64,000 nucleotides of DNA, from contig NZ_JACRMG010000040.1 of NCBI RefSeq assembly GCF_016219575.1, positions 62,001-126,000 of the forward strand. The letters are read 5' to 3'. Source of the DNA: Bradyrhizobium sp. (GTDB taxonomy: Bacteria; Pseudomonadota; Alphaproteobacteria; Rhizobiales; Xanthobacteraceae). This document shows positions 1 through 8,636 of the stretch, one piece after another. Below the pieces are notes generated by a model that worked only from the letters and a program-made list of their open reading frames with translations, had not been told where the DNA came from and did not search any database. Each line of letters begins with the position of its first letter. The first letter of the stretch is position 1. The position numbers and the translations under genes were made by a program.

Positions 1-1
1 C

Positions 2-364
2 GTCGACTGGAAGGAAACTCTGGGCAGCGAGTGGCGGCAGTACGAGGAGATTTTCCCGGCCATCGCCAAGAGCTCGATCCAGCAGGTCGCGGTCGAATGC
101 CGGAACTCGAAGGTGCCGCTCGATCTGCTCGCACTGCTCAAGGGCAAGAAGATCCAGGCCGGCGTGATCGATGTCGCCAGCGATGAGGTCGAGACCGCCG
201 AGGATGTCTGCAAGGTGATTGACGCCGTCTCGAAATTTGTCGCCCGCAGCGACATCATCGCGACCACCAATTGCGGCATGGCGCCGATGCGGCGTGATAT
301 CGCTGAGGCCAAGCTGATGGCGCTCGGCGCGGGGGCAAGACTGGCGCGGCAGCGGTTCAGCTGA
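2..364 (+). CDS. MetE-like cobalamin-independent methionine synthase, C-terminal part (5' truncated by window)
   Basis: The reading frame is open from the first base of the window and ends in TGA at 362-364, so only about 120 C-terminal residues are seen. They resemble the end of the vitamin-B12-independent methionine synthase (MetE/UROD-like barrel) family. The segment VIDVASDEVETAEDV and the motif TTNCGMAPM are present; the Cys is in the place of the zinc-binding Cys near the C-terminus of this family. The family transfers methyl groups from folate to a thiol such as homocysteine. In Bradyrhizobium a short single-domain version of about 370 residues is common, and the substrate of that paralogue is not certain. 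The stop overlaps the next start by one base. Confidence 0.7.
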   Translation, partial: VDWKETLGSEWRQYEEIFPAIAKSSIQQVAVECRNSKVPLDLLALLKGKKIQAGVIDVASDEVETAEDVCKVIDAVSKFVARSDIIATTNCGMAPMRRDIAEAKLMALGAGARLARQRFS

Positions 365-597
365 TGCGGCTGGGTGCCCTGCTCTGTTTCGCGCTGCTCG
401 TTGCGCTAACTTCGCCTGCGCAGGCCGACCCGCGCGACGTCCTGCGCAACTGTCAGGCGTTGCTTGAGCGCCCGAACCAGCCGAACGCTGAGAAACCCAG
501 CGAGGCCGACATCGCGCGCTGCCGCCAGGTCGTCCGTGACTGGACGCTGCGCGATTCCCGCATGCTGGTGGAAGAGGACGGCAAGAAGCTGCGGTGA
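364..597 (+). CDS. small secreted protein of unknown function
   Basis: This 77-residue protein starts with a clear signal peptide (MRLGALLCFALLVALTSPAQA, cleavage expected after AQA), which leaves a mature chain of about 56 residues for the periplasm or outside. The mature part has two Cys (NCQALLE and IARCRQVV) that could form one disulphide. Its ATG overlaps the TGA of the MetE-like gene, which suggests translational coupling. I do not recognise a family. The protein is short, but the signal peptide and the tight coupling support a real gene. Confidence 0.6.
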   Translation: MRLGALLCFALLVALTSPAQADPRDVLRNCQALLERPNQPNAEKPSEADIARCRQVVRDWTLRDSRMLVEEDGKKLR

Positions 598-606
598 CTT
601 ACGCCT

Positions 607-1467
607 TCAAATTGGCCTAGCGCTCGGTCTCACCTGTGTAATGGCGACGCCGGAGATCGCAAGCAGCCCACCGGCAATCAGCTTTGGAGTCATCCGCTCG
701 CCGAGGAACAGCACGCTCGAAATCAAGGCGAACACCGGAAGCAGCAGACCGAAGGGGGCAACGCGGCCCATGGAGCAACGGGCGATCAGCCAGAACCAAA
801 GGCCAAACCCGACAATTCCTCCGATGAAGATCGTGTAGGCGAGCGCCAGCCAACCGCGTTCATCCGCCGTGACAAGGCTCGCCAGTTGTCCATGCTCGAG
901 GAGCAACGACATCGACATGACCTGCGGCACCGTGAGCAGCGACGACCACCCCATCAACATCAGGGGATCAAGAGGACCGTAGAGTTTCGTCAAGACGTTG
1001 GACACCGCGAACGCGAAGGCTGCCCCGACCACAAGCAGCAGCGGAAGCGCGTTTGCCGACAGGCCAGGCCCCGCTGCCAACACGATCACACCGACGAATG
1101 CAATCACCACGCCGGCGGACGTCGTGAGAGACGGTCTCTCCGCGAGCAGCGGCCAGGCTAACAGGACGGTAAAGGGCGTGGCGAGTTGGTATGCGACGGC
1201 CGACATGCTTCCCGAGCCGAGCCCAAGGCCAACATAGAAGAGCCCGAAGTTCAGTCCCCCGAGGAAAATCGAGATAGTTGCGACAGGGCCGAACTGTTGA
1301 CGCGCGGGCCTTTTGACGAACGGGACAAGCAACAGCGCGATGGCCAGGAATCGCAGTGCGAGAAAGAAGAGAGGCGGAAACTCCGTAACGCCCACTTTGA
1401 TGGCCACGAACTGATAACCCCAGAGCAAGGGAACGGCCACTGCGCAGACGATCTGGATGGCAGACAT
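607..1467 (-). CDS. EamA/DMT-superfamily membrane transporter
   Basis: The 286-residue protein has about ten hydrophobic segments in two EamA halves (for example PLLWGYQFVAIKVGV near the N-terminus and PFGLLLPVFALISSVLFLGER in the second half). This is the layout of drug/metabolite exporters of the inner membrane. The start at 1467 was chosen over 1539 because a GAAAGGAAAG ribosome-binding site lies just before it and because the upstream 24 residues are not membrane-like. It lies downstream of a tetR gene on the same strand with an 82-base gap holding a palindrome similar to the tetR operator. The likely role is export of a small molecule sensed by that regulator; the substrate is unknown. 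Confidence 0.85.
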   Translation of the reverse strand: MSAIQIVCAVAVPLLWGYQFVAIKVGVTEFPPLFFLALRFLAIALLLVPFVKRPARQQFGPVATISIFLGGLNFGLFYVGLGLGSGSMSAVAYQLATPFTVLLAWPLLAERPSLTTSAGVVIAFVGVIVLAAGPGLSANALPLLLVVGAAFAFAVSNVLTKLYGPLDPLMLMGWSSLLTVPQVMSMSLLLEHGQLASLVTADERGWLALAYTIFIGGIVGFGLWFWLIARCSMGRVAPFGLLLPVFALISSVLFLGERMTPKLIAGGLLAISGVAITQVRPSARPI

Positions 1468-1484
1468 GGTATCTTTCCTTTCAC

Positions 1485-1496
1485 GACCGATCGGTC
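1485..1496. promoter_or_regulatory. second TetR-type operator, in front of the EamA gene
   Basis: GACCGATCGGTC is a perfect 12-base palindrome that lies 18-29 bases before the EamA start. Its right arm reads GGTCTA when extended, the same half-site as in the tetR operator at 2169-2194. It lies where a bound repressor would block transcription or the ribosome-binding region. Binding is inferred from shared half-sites only. Confidence 0.55.
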
Positions 1497-1548
1497 TAAA
1501 TATCGATGCGCCAATGGCGGAGGCGTCCAGGGTTACCAATTGCGTTGT

Positions 1549-2163
1549 CTACCTGACGAAACGATCGAGAAGAGCGTCCGCGGTGGCTTGCGACGTGTTC
1601 CGTGCCGGCGCCGTCTTGCCGACCACGCGCAACCCCTCGACGAAGCAGACGAGAATTCGGGCGACACTTGAAGGCTCGACACCATCGGCCAGCTTGCCCG
1701 CCGTCTTCGCACGGGAAAGTGCATCCGCCACCCTGGCCTCCATTGCTCTGAAAAAGCCCGCGACGCGGCGACCAACTTCAGCATCCTGTCCTGCCAGCTC
1801 CATGGCAGTCGCCACCAGCAGGCATCCGCGCCGACCCTCGGCACCGCTCGTGCGCTCAACGTAGCCGGCTAGGTAGGCCCGCAGGCCGTCGACCGGCTCT
1901 CTGCAGAGGTCGAGTTCGATATCCATCCGCGTCAGGGCATCGGCAATGTAGCGATCAAGGGCACGCAGGAAGAGCGAGTGCTTGTCACCGAAAGCGGCAT
2001 AAAGGCTGCCACGCGAGAGCTTCGTCGCACGAAGAAGGTCCGGGAGCGCCGTGGCGTGATAGCCGCACGACCAGAACACACCCATCGCGCGTTCGACAGC
2101 GGCTTCCACGTCGAAACTTCGGGGCCGGCCACGAGGCGACTGTACTGGGGTTCGGCGGCTCAT
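1549..2163 (-). CDS. TetR/AcrR-family transcriptional regulator
   Basis: The 204-residue protein has an N-terminal helix-turn-helix of the TetR type (RAMGVFWSCGYHATALPDLL then LSRGSLYAAFGDKHSLFLRAL) and a helical ligand-binding C-terminal part (YVERTSGAEGRRGCLLVATAMEL). This pattern matches the large group of TetR repressors next to exporters. The start at 2163 gives MSRRTPVQSPRGRPRSF; the longer frame from 2199 would run through the operator and is unlikely. A 26-base perfect palindrome lies directly upstream, so autorepression is likely. It precedes the EamA exporter on the same strand. Confidence 0.88.
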   Translation of the reverse strand: MSRRTPVQSPRGRPRSFDVEAAVERAMGVFWSCGYHATALPDLLRATKLSRGSLYAAFGDKHSLFLRALDRYIADALTRMDIELDLCREPVDGLRAYLAGYVERTSGAEGRRGCLLVATAMELAGQDAEVGRRVAGFFRAMEARVADALSRAKTAGKLADGVEPSSVARILVCFVEGLRVVGKTAPARNTSQATADALLDRFVR

Positions 2164-2168
2164 TGCTG

Positions 2169-2194
2169 ATATATAGACCAATTGGTCTATATAT
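2169..2194. promoter_or_regulatory. TetR autoregulatory operator, 26-base perfect palindrome
   Basis: Bases 2169-2194 read identically on both strands; the core is TAGACCAATTGGTCTA with AT-rich flanks on both sides. It ends five bases before the tetR start codon, so it overlaps the promoter or leader. The half-site GGTCTA recurs at 1491-1498 before the EamA gene. A perfect palindrome of this length just before a TetR gene is the usual place for its own operator. Confidence 0.8.
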
Positions 2195-2227
2195 TGCAAA
2201 TGATCGCTTTGGGTCGGAAGTCCCGCC

Positions 2228-2842
2228 CTAACCCGCGATCGGATGCAGCACCGGCCGATATCCCGCCGCCAGCGCCCGCAGCGTCGAGGGCGGCGTCAGC
2301 AGCATCGCGCCCCAGATCGGGCTCTGCGTCGCGCGATAGCCTGATGGCGACCACGCCAGCGCCCTGCCCTGCAATATGAGGTGGCTTTGCGTTCCCTCCT
2401 GCAGCATCGCGCCGTCGGGCAATTCCGCGAGCGGCACCGTCAGCGGATAAAGCCGCTTCTTGCCGCGATCCAGCCGCTCGCGATGCAGCACCGCGTCGAT
2501 GTCGCGCGCCAGCACCCGGCCGACGCCGTTGCCCTCTTCCCAGTAATTGCGAAACCGTTCCGCGTCGTCGCGGCGACAGAAGAAGCACGGGCGATGCCCG
2601 GCGGCAAAGGCGGTCGCCTCATCCAGAAAGAACAGCTCGGTCCAGCTGCGTCCACCCATCACTTCGCGCCGCCGGCCCTCGAATTCGCAGACGCAGACCA
2701 GCCAGGCGGGATTCGACCAGCGCCTGTTCAACAGCGTCTTGGTCGCGGGATCGTGGATGATGCCGCGATTGCCGGTGAACAGGCCGCGGTGCGGGTCGGC
2801 GACGATGTCGCCAGTCGGAAGGACGCGGTTTTGCAGGGGCAT
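2228..2842 (-). CDS. conserved hypothetical protein with CxxC motif
   Basis: The 204-residue soluble protein has no signal peptide or membrane segment. It carries a HRPCFFCRRDDAERF motif (CxxC near residues 85-88) and another Cys pair in WLVCVCEF. It resembles a protein found in many Rhizobiales genomes for which I know no function. The CxxC plus CVC could bind a metal, but only two clear pairs are visible. It lies upstream of tetR on the same strand, with the tetR operator between them, so it is probably not part of the regulated pair. Confidence 0.7.
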   Translation of the reverse strand: MPLQNRVLPTGDIVADPHRGLFTGNRGIIHDPATKTLLNRRWSNPAWLVCVCEFEGRRREVMGGRSWTELFFLDEATAFAAGHRPCFFCRRDDAERFRNYWEEGNGVGRVLARDIDAVLHRERLDRGKKRLYPLTVPLAELPDGAMLQEGTQSHLILQGRALAWSPSGYRATQSPIWGAMLLTPPSTLRALAAGYRPVLHPIAG

Positions 2843-2865
2843 ATTGCATCCACCCGAAGATTGCG

Positions 2866-3000
2866 CTCCCTCGCCCCGCCCTTGCGGGGAGAGGGTTGGG
2901 GTGAGGGGTCGTTCGGCATCGGGACTCGCGGAGAGTCCCCCTCACCCGGATCGCATCTTCGATGCGATCCGACCTCTCCCCGCAAGCGGGGCGAGGTGAA
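2866..3000. repeat. palindromic intergenic repeat element
   Basis: The stretch between the hypothetical gene and gpt can fold on itself. CTCGCCCCGCCCTTGCGGGG near 2870-2889 is matched by CCCCGCAAGCGGGGCGAG near 2979-2996, with an inner GGATCGCATC/GATGCGATCC pair at 2948-2970. The structure is typical of dispersed mosaic repeats of Bradyrhizobium and relatives. It lies downstream of gpt, so it may also help end transcription. Confidence 0.7.
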
Positions 3001-3003
3001 GAA

Positions 3004-3507
3004 CTAAGCTCGGCCGTCGCGGATCGGCGGCTGATACGACAGCGCGGTGTCCCACGGAAAATGGATCCAGGTATCCTGCGACACTTCCGTGATGAACGTA
3101 TCCACCAGCGGCCGTCCTTTCGGCTTGGCGTAGACGGCCGCGAAGTGCGCGTCCGGCATCATCGCGCGCACCAGCCGGCCGGTCTTGCCGGTGTCGACGA
3201 GGTCGTCGACGATCAGCAACCCCTTGCCGGTGCCACCGCCGAGCTTTGCCACGGCATCCGAGACGCCCTTGAGGACCTGCAAATCGCCCTGCTTGTCGTG
3301 GTCGTAGCTCGCCACGCACACGGTATCGATGATGCGTAGGCCAAGCTCGCGCGCGACGATGGCGGCCGGCACCAGGCCGCCGCGGGTGATGGCGACGATG
3401 GCGTGGAACGGGCCGACCTCGTTGAGCCGCCAGGTCAGCGCCCGGCAATCCCGGTGGAACTGGTCCCAGGACACCGGAAACGCCTTCGCGGAATTGCTGT
3501 CGGCCAT
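3004..3507 (-). CDS. gpt: xanthine phosphoribosyltransferase
   Basis: The 167-residue protein joins xanthine (and guanine or hypoxanthine) with PRPP in purine salvage, in the cytosol or at the inner membrane. The PRPP-binding motif LLIVDDLVDTGKT is clear around residues 100-112. The N-terminal SWDQFHRDCRALTWRL and the loop AITRGGLVPAAIVAREL match the Gpt type, and the length fits the family. It starts 13 bases after the CinA-type gene, so both are probably one transcript. Confidence 0.92.
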   Translation of the reverse strand: MADSNSAKAFPVSWDQFHRDCRALTWRLNEVGPFHAIVAITRGGLVPAAIVARELGLRIIDTVCVASYDHDKQGDLQVLKGVSDAVAKLGGGTGKGLLIVDDLVDTGKTGRLVRAMMPDAHFAAVYAKPKGRPLVDTFITEVSQDTWIHFPWDTALSYQPPIRDGRA

Positions 3508-3520
3508 ACTGATACCGCCG

Positions 3521-4267
3521 TCAGGTCGATTTCCGGGCCGCGTGCAGCGCCGCCAGCATCTCCTTCACCGCCGTCATCGCGGCGTTGAGTTTTTCCGGAT
3601 CGCGCGAGCGGACCACGAGATTGGTGTTGGGCTTCTGCTCCTCGTCCAGGAACGGATAGCTCCCGATGATCGTGTCGGTGTGGGTGTTGGCGATCTCGCG
3701 CAGGGGACCGCCGACGTCGCCTTCCCGCGCATTGGCTCGCACCGATTCCGACAGCATCCGCACGCCGCTCTTCAGCTTGGGCGCAACGATATCCATCATG
3801 GCCTGCATGATCGAGGGAACGCCGGCCATCACGATCACATTGCCGATCTTGAAGCCGGGCGCCAGGATGGTCGCGCTCTGGATCAGCTCGGCCCCGTCGG
3901 GGATGCGCGCCATCCGCAGGCGCGCCTCGTTCAGATCCTGCCCGCTCCAGCGCTCGCGAAACCGCGCCACCACCTCCGGATGGTGGTCGATGCCGACGCC
4001 GAACGCTTTCGCCACGCTGTCGGCGGTGATGTCGTCATGGGTCGGGCCGATGCCGCCGGTGGTGAAGACATAGTTGTAGCGCTTTCGCAGTGCATCAAGC
4101 GCCGCGATGATGTCGGCCTCGTCGTCGGCGACGACGCGGACTTCCTTCAGGTCGATGCCGATATTGGTCAGATACTCGGCAATGAAGCCGATGTTCTTGT
4201 CCTTGGTCCGGCCGGACAGGATCTCGTCGCCGATCACCAATATCCCCGCCGTGACGATCTCGCTCAT
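3521..4267 (-). CDS. CinA N-terminal-type molybdopterin-binding domain protein
   Basis: The 248-residue protein starts with ILVIGDEILSGRTKDKN and has the TTGGIGPTHDDITADSVAKA motif. Both are hallmarks of the MoCF/CinA (COG1058) fold, which in full CinA acts as an ADP-ribose pyrophosphatase-like domain. The C-terminal nicotinamide-nucleotide deamidase domain is missing, so this is the short form common in alphaproteobacteria. A GAGGAAGAG ribosome-binding site precedes the ATG. It lies upstream of gpt in an apparent two-gene operon. Confidence 0.85.
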   Translation of the reverse strand: MSEIVTAGILVIGDEILSGRTKDKNIGFIAEYLTNIGIDLKEVRVVADDEADIIAALDALRKRYNYVFTTGGIGPTHDDITADSVAKAFGVGIDHHPEVVARFRERWSGQDLNEARLRMARIPDGAELIQSATILAPGFKIGNVIVMAGVPSIMQAMMDIVAPKLKSGVRMLSESVRANAREGDVGGPLREIANTHTDTIIGSYPFLDEEQKPNTNLVVRSRDPEKLNAAMTAVKEMLAALHAARKST

Positions 4268-4504
4268 GTCTCTTCCTCACCCTGCCCCGTTGCCTTCGGG
4301 GTCGACAGACTGCCGGGGCAACGCCTTGAAGTCACGGGGTTTTGCTGCCGAAATAAGCAACCGGTAGCCGGTTTTTCAGGCACCCCCCGAGTCATCCCAT
4401 AGCAAATGCCGCAAGCCAATGCATATCGCGCTGGCCCGGGCCTTGCTACCATCCCAGGAAGTCATGCAGTCTGAGCGCATGACCCGAAGGACAGTCAGGG
4501 GTTT

Positions 4505-5923
<1,419 letters not shown>

Positions 5924-5925
5924 CA

Positions 5926-6870
5926 ATGCTGTCGCGCACCGCCGAAAACCTGTACTGGCTGGCCCGCTCTGTCGAGCGCGCCGAATATATCGCGCGCACC
6001 ATCGACGCCACCCTGCGCGTCACCGCGCTGCCCGCCGCCTATATCGGCAAGACCAACGAATGGGAATCGGCGCTGCTGACCGCCGGCGTCAGCGCGAGCT
6101 TCTACGATACCTACGACGAAGCCAACGAGGCCAATGTCGTCGAGTACCTATCGTTCTCGCCGGTCAATCCCTCCTCGATCAAGAACTGCATCGAGAACGC
6201 CCGGCTCAACTCGCGCTCGGTCCGCACTGCGCTCACGAGCGAGATGTGGGACACCATCAACAGCGCCTGGATCGAACTGCAGGAAGTCTGGAGCAAGGGC
6301 ACTTCCTCGCGCGAGGAGCTGGCGAAATTCCTGCGCTTCGTGCAGGAGACCTCGCTGCGCTTCGACGGCTCGGCCTACCGCACCATGCTGCGCAACGACG
6401 CGTTCTGGTTCTCGCGGCTCGGCCTGCATCTGGAGCGCGCCGACAACACCGCGCGCATCCTCGACGTGAAATATCACGTGCTGCTGCCCGAGGAGGAACA
6501 CGTCGGCGGTCCGCTCGACTACTACCAGTGGACCTCGATCCTGCGTTCGGTCTCGGCACTGACGGCCTATCACTGGGTCTATCGCGAGACGCTCAAACCC
6601 TGGCTGATCGCGGACCTGCTGATACTAAACGACACGCTGCCGCGCTCGCTGGCGAGCTGCTACGGCAACCTCGTGCGCAATCTCGACCAGATAGGCGTCG
6701 CCTATGGCCGCCAGGGCGCCTCGCAGCGCCATGCCCGCGGCATCCGCAACCGCCTCGAGCACAGCAACATGGACGACATCTTCCAGCATGGCGTTCACGA
6801 ATTCATCCAGGAATTCATCGCGGACAATTCGCGGCTTGGCGAGATCATCACCAGGCAGTATTTGATCTAG
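5926..6870 (+). CDS. alpha-E domain protein
   Basis: The 314-residue, largely alpha-helical protein opens with MLSRTAENLYWLARSVERAEY, the signature of the alpha-E (PF04168) family, and continues with a helical repeat rich in Glu and Arg. No catalytic residues are known for the family. It is nearly always encoded next to circularly permuted ATP-grasp and transglutaminase-like genes and is thought to assist them. It starts two bases after the ATP-grasp stop, which implies co-translation and perhaps a complex. Confidence 0.9.
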   Translation: MLSRTAENLYWLARSVERAEYIARTIDATLRVTALPAAYIGKTNEWESALLTAGVSASFYDTYDEANEANVVEYLSFSPVNPSSIKNCIENARLNSRSVRTALTSEMWDTINSAWIELQEVWSKGTSSREELAKFLRFVQETSLRFDGSAYRTMLRNDAFWFSRLGLHLERADNTARILDVKYHVLLPEEEHVGGPLDYYQWTSILRSVSALTAYHWVYRETLKPWLIADLLILNDTLPRSLASCYGNLVRNLDQIGVAYGRQGASQRHARGIRNRLEHSNMDDIFQHGVHEFIQEFIADNSRLGEIITRQYLI

Positions 6871-6879
6871 ACAAACACC

Positions 6880-6959
6880 GTCATTCCGGGGCGCGCGTCA
6901 GCGCGAACCCGGAATCGCGAGATTCCGGGTCTGGCGCTTGCGCGCCATCCCGGAATGAC
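6880..6959. repeat. palindromic repeat, GTCATTCCGGGG family (copy 1)
   Basis: The element begins with GTCATTCCGGGGC and ends with the inverted CCGGAATGAC; inner arms such as CCCGGAATC/GATTCCGGG also pair. Copies of the same family are at 39716-39788 and 44143-44233, with a short degenerate copy at 18697-18733. It lies between the alpha-E and transglutaminase genes of the same operon, so the transcript would carry a large hairpin. Confidence 0.85.
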
Positions 6960-6981
6960 GGCGCGGAACAAGAGACACCCC

Positions 6982-7818
6982 ATGCGCCTGCGAATTGCCC
7001 ATACCACCCGCTATCGCTACGAGCCGGCGGCCACCGGCGTGATCCAGATCCTGCGGATGACGCCCGGCAGCCACGACGGCCAGTATGTGGCGGAATGGCA
7101 GATCGACGTCTCCACCGACTCCCGCCTCGACGTGCACGAGGACGCCTTCGGCAACGTCACCCACGTGCTGACGCACGGCCCGCTCGATGAACTCACCATC
7201 CATGTCGAGGGCCTGATCGAGACCCAGGACACCGGCGGCGTGCTGCGCGGCACCGACGAGCGGTTTCCGGAAAGCCTGTTCCTGCGCTCGACGGCGCTGA
7301 CGGAGGTCAACCCGGCGATGGCGCAGTTCGCCCGCGAGCTGCGTGCCGAGGCCGGCGACGACGTGCTCGGCTTCCTGCATGCGCTGATGGTGCAAATCTA
7401 CGAGCACATGACCTTCGACGAGGATCCGACCAACAGCGGCACCTCGGCCTCCGAAGCCTTCGCGCTCAAGCGCGGCGTCTGCCAGGACTACGCGCACATC
7501 TTCATCGCCTGCGCGCGCTCCGGCGGCGTGCCGGCGCGCTTCGTCTCCGGGCACTTCCTGCGCTCCGACGGCATCACCAGCCAGCAGGCCGGGCACGCCT
7601 GGGCGGAAGCCTATGTGACCGATCTCGGCTGGGTCGGCTTCGATGCCGCCAACGGCATCTGCACCACGGATGCCCATGCCCGCGTCGCCGTCGGCCTCGA
7701 CTATCTCGGCGCCGCCCCCATCCGCGGCACCCGCTACGGCGGAGGCACCGAGACGCTGACGGTCGCGGTCAAGGTCGAGCAAGCCGGCCGGCCCGGCCAG
7801 TGGCAGAGCCAGCAGTAG
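6982..7818 (+). CDS. transglutaminase-like cysteine protease family protein
   Basis: The 278-residue protein has the N-terminal bacterial transglutaminase-associated beta domain (MRLRIAHTTRYRYEPA) and a papain-like core. The catalytic triad is visible as Cys167 in GVCQDYAHIF, His205 in GHAWAEAYV and Asp221 in GWVGFDAANG. Members cleave or form amide bonds. The start at 6982 was chosen because the upstream ATG at 6955 lies in the repeat. The neighbouring ATP-grasp and alpha-E genes and the Anbu gene at 10870 point to a peptide synthesis and cleavage system. Confidence 0.9.
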   Translation: MRLRIAHTTRYRYEPAATGVIQILRMTPGSHDGQYVAEWQIDVSTDSRLDVHEDAFGNVTHVLTHGPLDELTIHVEGLIETQDTGGVLRGTDERFPESLFLRSTALTEVNPAMAQFARELRAEAGDDVLGFLHALMVQIYEHMTFDEDPTNSGTSASEAFALKRGVCQDYAHIFIACARSGGVPARFVSGHFLRSDGITSQQAGHAWAEAYVTDLGWVGFDAANGICTTDAHARVAVGLDYLGAAPIRGTRYGGGTETLTVAVKVEQAGRPGQWQSQQ

Positions 7819-7846
7819 GCGGTCAAACGCGCCCGATTGTCGTCCG

Positions 7847-8368
7847 CTAACGCACCTCGCAGGACGAGGCCGTCATGACCGGACGCCCGCAATAGTGGTA
7901 CATCGACCCGTCGAAGAAGGTGTACTCGCTCTTTCCGGCAAGTAGGTTGGCCTGGAAAGCCGCCGTGCATGACTGTCCGCGGACGTTCACCGTCACGATC
8001 AGCGTGTTGTTGGGCAGGTTCCAGATGAATTTCAGGCTTTGCTTGCCTGCGACGCGCACCTGTCCCGTGCCTCCCGGCACGGCCGTCACGCTCGGGCCGA
8101 GCTTGCTGTCGAAACGCAGCGACGTCGAGAACACGAGAAGCGACTGGCTGATTTCCGCCGTGACACTGCCATCCGGGTTCATGACTCCGGTGCCGCTTCC
8201 GCTGATCGGCGCGTTGCTCACCGGCACCGGCCGCATGCAGCTCATGTTCCCGGAAAATCGAAAGCTGAAGTTCAGCGCCTGAGCCGTCGCGCTCGTCAGA
8301 TGCAGAGTGCCGGCCACCACGGCCGTAGTCACCAGGCCGGAACGAAATATCCCTTTTTCAAAATGCAT
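7847..8368 (-). CDS. secreted protein of unknown function
   Basis: The 173-residue protein has a signal peptide (MHFEKGIFRSGLVTTAVVAG followed by a stretch ending SATAQA) and a mature part rich in beta-prone segments with four Cys (MSCMRP, GQSCTAAF, YHYCGRP, SSCEVR), probably two disulphides. The start at 8368 has a GGGGAGAG ribosome-binding site; the longer frame to 8713 lacks protein-like sequence. I do not recognise the family. It faces the transglutaminase gene tail to tail. Confidence 0.7.
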   Translation of the reverse strand: MHFEKGIFRSGLVTTAVVAGTLHLTSATAQALNFSFRFSGNMSCMRPVPVSNAPISGSGTGVMNPDGSVTAEISQSLLVFSTSLRFDSKLGPSVTAVPGGTGQVRVAGKQSLKFIWNLPNNTLIVTVNVRGQSCTAAFQANLLAGKSEYTFFDGSMYHYCGRPVMTASSCEVR

Positions 8369-8636
8369 ACGTCTCTCCCCTGCCCACGGGACGCAGCACC
8401 TGTACAGGATTGAACCGCGGAAAGCGGTGTCGCCGGCCCCCGGAAGCCACAGCATGCCGAAGCGTCTTGCAAGAAGCAATCGGACTGAGGCCTGGTCTTG
8501 AGGATCTCGATCGCCCTGCGAAGCAAGGTGCAATTGATAACTTCCTGCGCGACAATTTCTGGTAATTATTGTTGCGCTGCGCCAAGCCGTTGGCGGCTCG
8601 GCCGGCGGCCTTCGCTTCGCCCTTCCCGGTTCGCCG

